Source: an uncultured Collinsella sp. (GTDB taxonomy: Bacteria; Actinomycetota; Coriobacteriia; Coriobacteriales; Coriobacteriaceae). Taken from it: DNA of 7,859 nucleotides. The DNA is taken from positions 1 through 7,859 of the forward strand of contig CAKUHM010000061.1 in the NCBI GenBank assembly GCA_934655835.1. The letters are read 5' to 3'. The notes below the pieces were generated by a model. The model searched no databases. It saw only the letters and a program-made list of their open reading frames with translations, and was not told the DNA's origin. Below are positions 5,037 through 7,859 of the stretch, piece by piece (position 1 is the first letter of the stretch; each line of letters opens with the position of its first letter). Both the position numbers and the translations under genes were made by a program.

Positions 5037-7337
5037 ATGTTCGCAGCCGCTATCTCGCTCGTCGGTCTTGCGGCGACCGTCTACCTTGTTTTGCGCGAGG
5101 CCAAGGCCATTCGCGCCCAGTCGGGCACCGTCGCCAAGAGCGCTCTTGGATGGAGCGTCGCCTTTGGCCTGTTCCAGCTCTTTTTAACCGTCTGGGGCGC
5201 TATTGGCCTCGTGGCGCAAAACGAGCCGCTCGCCTTTGTGATGCTCATCCTGACCAACGCCATCCTCACCGGCTGCGCTTGGGCAAGCATCGCACGCGAC
5301 CGCATCGCCCCGCGCGTCTTTGCGTTTGCCGCGCCCGACGCCCCCGCCCCCACGGGCAAACTCGCCCGCCTACGCGGCGCCTTTGTGGGCCGCCCGCTTG
5401 TCGCCGCCGTGCTGTGCCTGCTACTCGCCGGCGTCTTTGCGCTGCTGGGCATGGAGGTCTCGTCCAACCACGACTTTACCTGGGTCTACCCCCTGTGCAT
5501 CTTGCTCGAGTGGGCCATCATCACCGCGCTCATGGCCGGCCTGTTCTTCCTGTTTCAGCGCCACGGCGCAGCTCCGGCCGTTCTGGCCTTCGCCCTCTTT
5601 GTCCTGGGCATTGCCGAGTTCTTCGTCATCACGTTTAAATCCATGCCCATCCAGCCGGGCGACCTTTCGGCCATCTCCACCGCCGCCGCGGTCGCCGGCA
5701 ACGGCTACACCTTCTCGATCTCGCTGTTCTGCGTGCTGTCGATGGGCTTTACCGCCATCGGCATGCTGCTGTGCGAGTACGCCGGCATCGTGGCGCCGCA
5801 CCGCCAGAAGGATGCCGCCAACGCCAAGCGCATGCTGCTCACCAACCTGCTCGTGGCCGTGCTGTGCCTGGGCGGCGTGACCGCGCACGTCACGCTCATC
5901 GACTACTACAACACCCTCGGCATCACCGTCTACACCTGGCGCCCGCTCGAGAGCTACTGGCGCGAGGGCTACCTGCCCGCCTTTATTAGTGCGGCGCAGT
6001 CCATCAAGCCGCCCAAACCCGCCGACTACTCCGTCGACGACGCCAAGGCCACGCTCAAAAAGTATGCCAAGGCCTACGACAAGTCCGATGCCGCCAAGAG
6101 CGACGAGCGCGCCGCAGCAAAGGAGCAGTTCGATAGCGAGAAGCCCACGGTCATCGCCATCATGAACGAGACGTTCTCGGATCTGTCGATCTACCAGAAC
6201 ATGCGTGCCGGCTACGAGGGCCCGCAGTACTTTAAGAGTCTGTCCAACTGTCTCAGCCGCGGCAAGCTCTACGTGAGCGCCTACGGCGGCGGCACCGCCA
6301 ATACCGAGTTTGAGTTCCTGACCGGCAACTCCATGGCCAACCTGGGCTCGGGCGTGTACCCCTACACCATCTACAACATGGAAACGACCGAGAACCTGGC
6401 AGAGCAGTTCAAGTCGCTCGGCTATGCCACCACGGCCATGCACCCCAACCACGCGACCAACTGGAACCGCGAGAACGTCTACAAGGACTTTGGCTTTGAC
6501 CAGTTCCTGTCCATCAACGACTTCCAGGGCGCCGATACCCTGCGCGGCATGGTGACCGACCAGGCGACCTACGACAAGATTCTGGAGCTGCTCAACCAGA
6601 ACGCCGACCCACAGTTTATCTTCGACGTGACCATGCAGAACCACTCGGGCTACGACACGGGCCTGGTGCCGGTCGACAAGCAGATGCACCTGAACATCGA
6701 CACGACCGACCTGGACGCCAAGACCGTCGAGGACGGCACGCTGTCCGATGTCGACGAGTATGTCTCGTGCATCGAGCAGTCCGACCAGGCGCTGCGCTAC
6801 TTCCTCAACGCCCTGAGCAAGCTCGACCGCAAGGTGGTCGTGGTGTTCTGGGGCGACCATCAGCCGTTCTTCCCGTCCAAGTTCAACGACAAGTGGTTTA
6901 CCGACGAGGATGACGCCACCCATCAGGAGCGCCTGTGGCAGACCGACTACATCATCTGGGCTAACTACGACGTCGCCGGCTGCGACCAGACGAGCGAGAC
7001 CGACGACCTGTCCACCAACTACCTGTCCACCCAGCTCATGCAGCTGATCGGCGCCCCGCTTTCCGACTACCAGAAGGCGCACATGACGCTGCGCGAGTCG
7101 CTGCCCGCCATCAACTCCGTGGGCTACGAGGACGCCAGCCTGCGCTGGGCGCTCTCCTCCAACGTCACCGGAGACGACGCCGTTGCCGCCGCTGCCACCA
7201 AGGCGCGCGAGGATTACGCCAAGATGCAGTACTACGAGATGTTCCGCGACGGCAAGAACGTCTACACCGAGCACTTCCAGACCGAGGCCAACGAGACCGA
7301 CCCCAACCTGGCGCCGGGTACAACCAAGATCAAGTAG
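5037..7337 (+). CDS. LTA-synthase-family membrane phosphotransferase (sulfatase fold)
   Basis: A 766-residue polytopic enzyme. LtaS relatives move glycerol-phosphate from phosphatidylglycerol to a growing polymer outside the membrane. About eight spans are seen (1-19, 38-59, 64-86, 119-139, 149-173, 178-200, 224-250, 265-288). Basic loops at 20-37, 87-118 and 251-266 place the N-terminus outside and the large C-terminal domain outside. In that domain the LtaS metal and catalytic residues align: E378 (IMNETF), nucleophile T420 (GGGTANTEF), W476 and R478 (NWNREN), H536 (QNHSGY), and D607-H608 (WGDHQP). S. aureus LtaS has five spans and about 646 residues, so this one has an enlarged membrane part, with a KSMPIQPGDL loop at 201-210 seen in clostridial-type relatives. 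Residues 325-368 form a charged linker. No clear signal-peptidase site follows the last span. Substrate could be another glycerol- or alditol-phosphate polymer. Family confident, exact product not. Confidence 0.92.
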   Translation: MFAAAISLVGLAATVYLVLREAKAIRAQSGTVAKSALGWSVAFGLFQLFLTVWGAIGLVAQNEPLAFVMLILTNAILTGCAWASIARDRIAPRVFAFAAPDAPAPTGKLARLRGAFVGRPLVAAVLCLLLAGVFALLGMEVSSNHDFTWVYPLCILLEWAIITALMAGLFFLFQRHGAAPAVLAFALFVLGIAEFFVITFKSMPIQPGDLSAISTAAAVAGNGYTFSISLFCVLSMGFTAIGMLLCEYAGIVAPHRQKDAANAKRMLLTNLLVAVLCLGGVTAHVTLIDYYNTLGITVYTWRPLESYWREGYLPAFISAAQSIKPPKPADYSVDDAKATLKKYAKAYDKSDAAKSDERAAAKEQFDSEKPTVIAIMNETFSDLSIYQNMRAGYEGPQYFKSLSNCLSRGKLYVSAYGGGTANTEFEFLTGNSMANLGSGVYPYTIYNMETTENLAEQFKSLGYATTAMHPNHATNWNRENVYKDFGFDQFLSINDFQGADTLRGMVTDQATYDKILELLNQNADPQFIFDVTMQNHSGYDTGLVPVDKQMHLNIDTTDLDAKTVEDGTLSDVDEYVSCIEQSDQALRYFLNALSKLDRKVVVVFWGDHQPFFPSKFNDKWFTDEDDATHQERLWQTDYIIWANYDVAGCDQTSETDDLSTNYLSTQLMQLIGAPLSDYQKAHMTLRESLPAINSVGYEDASLRWALSSNVTGDDAVAAAATKAREDYAKMQYYEMFRDGKNVYTEHFQTEANETDPNLAPGTTKIK

Positions 7338-7364
7338 CGACCAGCTGCGAGTTCATAACTGAAA

Positions 7365-7494
7365 CGTCTGTCCAGGCGGAGGCATATAAGGTTCCCTGCT
7401 CGGACAGTCCTGCGCAAGACGGAGGCCACATTAAGTGGCCTCCTTTGCGTGCGGAACTCGCGATGAACCTTATATGCCTCTGCCTGGACAGACG
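7365..7494. repeat. 130-bp imperfect palindrome with 30-bp arms
   Basis: Arms 7365-7394 and 7465-7494 are complementary at 29 of 30 positions; the single exception (7378/7481) is a G-T pair, which would still pair in RNA. Inside is a second hairpin centred on almost the same axis (7421-7443). The inner flanks still resemble each other in inverted orientation (TCC-GC-GCAA-GGAGGCCAC pattern), so the whole element is one degenerate palindrome. No coding potential and no clear target-site duplication are seen. It could be a miniature transposon-like repeat, a structured RNA or a transcription-stopping element. Confidence 0.85.
7421..7446 (+). terminator. Terminator-like hairpin nested in the palindrome
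   Basis: GGAGGCCAC (7421-7429) pairs perfectly with GTGGCCTCC (7435-7443) around the loop ATTAA, followed by TTT. It lies 84 bases after the LTA-synthase-like stop and is a reasonable intrinsic terminator for that gene, though the T-run is short. The neighbouring sequence adds further partial pairing around GCAA/TTGC. Confidence 0.55.
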
Positions 7495-7589
7495 CTTTGT
7501 TGTTGGAGCGCGGCTTGTCATGAGAGTATTCGGAGTATCTCTGGTTGAATCGGGCTCTTGCCTTGAAGACTCTGATTTCTAATAAAGAG
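7495..7589. other. Gene-free, lower-GC spacer
   Basis: Between the palindrome and the strong terminator, in the 317-base gene-free stretch 7338-7654, this part holds no supportable reading frame, RNA gene or repeat. Its base composition is more A/T-rich than the coding regions. Nothing further is seen in it. Confidence 0.5.
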
Positions 7590-7628
7590 AAAACCCGGGT
7601 AGCCAAGTTGTTTGGCTACCCGGGTTTT
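7590..7628. terminator. Bidirectional Rho-independent terminator between convergent genes
   Basis: A perfect 17-bp stem pairs 7590-7606 with 7612-7628 around a 5-base loop (GTTGT), with core ACCCGGGTAGCC. Its arms begin with AAAA and end with TTTT, so it works on both strands. On the minus strand the T-run continues as TTTTCTCTTTATT, 27 bases after the surface-protein stop; on the plus strand it ends TTTTGCTTTG. It separates the convergent LTA-synthase-like and surface-protein genes. Confidence 0.92.
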
Positions 7629-7654
7629 GCTTTGTCGATATGTTTGACTGATGG

Positions 7655-7859
7655 TTAGTGGGTCTTGCGGCGTTTAACCAGCATGACGAGGGCTATTGCT
7701 ACGAGGATGGCTCCCGCTGCTGCTGCGGTGGCGACTAGGGCGAATGTTTGGTCGCCGGTGTTTGCGAGGTTCTTCGCTGTGGTCGTAGTCTTGACCTTGG
7801 TGTCGGTCTTAGCTCCGTTGTCGGACTTGGGCTTGTCCGGGTTCGTCGGGGTCTCAGGA
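7655..7859 (-). CDS. Sortase-anchored cell-wall surface protein (C-terminal fragment)
   Basis: Only the last 67 residues are in the window; the 5' part lies beyond the right edge. Reading the minus strand to TAA at 7655-7657 gives a Pro/Lys/Thr-rich spacer (PETPTNPDKPKSDNG, then TDTKVKTTTTAKN), the sorting motif LANTGD (LANTG coded at 7754-7768), a hydrophobic span (about 25 residues, Ala/Leu/Val-rich) and a basic tail KRRKTH. This is the classic cell-wall sorting signal: sortase cuts between Thr and Gly and links the protein to peptidoglycan or a pilus. The motif has Ala in place of Pro, the LAxTG form favoured by class E sortases of actinobacteria. Several A-ending codons (GTA, ATA, GCA, CTA) differ from the G/C-ending bias of the neighbours. 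The role of the exported part (adhesin, pilin or enzyme) cannot be judged here. A strong terminator follows. Confidence 0.88.
   Translation of the reverse strand, partial: PETPTNPDKPKSDNGAKTDTKVKTTTTAKNLANTGDQTFALVATAAAAGAILVAIALVMLVKRRKTH

Noticed and set aside
5421..7274. Long minus-strand open frame (617 codons) opposite the LTA-synthase-like gene
   Set aside because: It is a Val/Gly/His-rich shadow of codons ending in G or C. The plus strand carries all catalytic residues of the LtaS family, and the minus frame has no domain or ribosome site.
7365..7494. Insertion sequence with terminal inverted repeats
   Set aside because: The 30-bp arms resemble terminal repeats, but the 70 bases between them hold no transposase remnant and no target-site duplication flanks the element. 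A mobile origin is kept only as a hypothesis in the findings.
7262..7606. Minus-strand open frames across the palindrome (114 and 63 codons)
   Set aside because: They run across the long palindrome and into the end of the LTA-synthase-like gene, have no convincing ribosome site or domain, and the sequence is explained by paired arms.

Overview
This window looks like a chromosomal stretch from a high-GC, Gram-positive actinobacterium of the class Coriobacteriia, most likely a Collinsella-like gut species. That placement is inferred from overall gene character: G/C-ending codons, an LtaS-type enzyme, a LAxTG-type sorting signal and a Kup transporter. No marker gene is present to confirm it.

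Layout. (1) Positions 1-1406, minus strand: a KdpD-type membrane sensor histidine kinase whose C-terminal end runs off the left edge. It lacks the large cytoplasmic N-terminal domain of classical KdpD. (2) 1407-1518: a short intergenic stretch with a strong minus-strand hairpin plus T-tract directly before the kinase ribosome binding site, and a third copy of the stem sequence. (3) 1519-1689, minus: a 56-residue single-span membrane protein. (4) 1750-3777, minus: Kup potassium transporter with a good promoter at 3814-3842. (5) 3778-3946: kup promoter, a 10-bp hairpin and a 9-bp tandem repeat. (6) 3947-4822, minus: FMN nitroreductase-family protein. (7) 4823-5036: divergent intergenic region with an inverted repeat. 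(8) 5037-7337, plus: LTA-synthase-family polytopic membrane phosphotransferase. (9) 7338-7654: gene-free, holding a ~130-bp imperfect palindrome with a nested terminator-like hairpin, then a perfect 17-bp bidirectional terminator. (10) 7655-7859, minus: C-terminus of a cell-wall-anchored surface protein with an LANTG sorting signal, cut by the right edge.

How the genes fit together. kup, the small membrane protein and the kinase are co-directional and tightly spaced. They form a plausible potassium uptake and sensing unit, with a possible attenuator setting kinase expression relative to kup. The LTA-synthase-like enzyme and the sortase-anchored protein are convergent and both concern the cell envelope. 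The nitroreductase is a stand-alone redox gene divergent from the LTA-synthase-like gene.

The features most worth following up are the attenuator-like hairpin before the kinase, the palindromic element at 7365-7494 and the unnamed small membrane protein next to Kup. No CRISPR array, tRNA, rRNA or recognisable transposase gene was seen.
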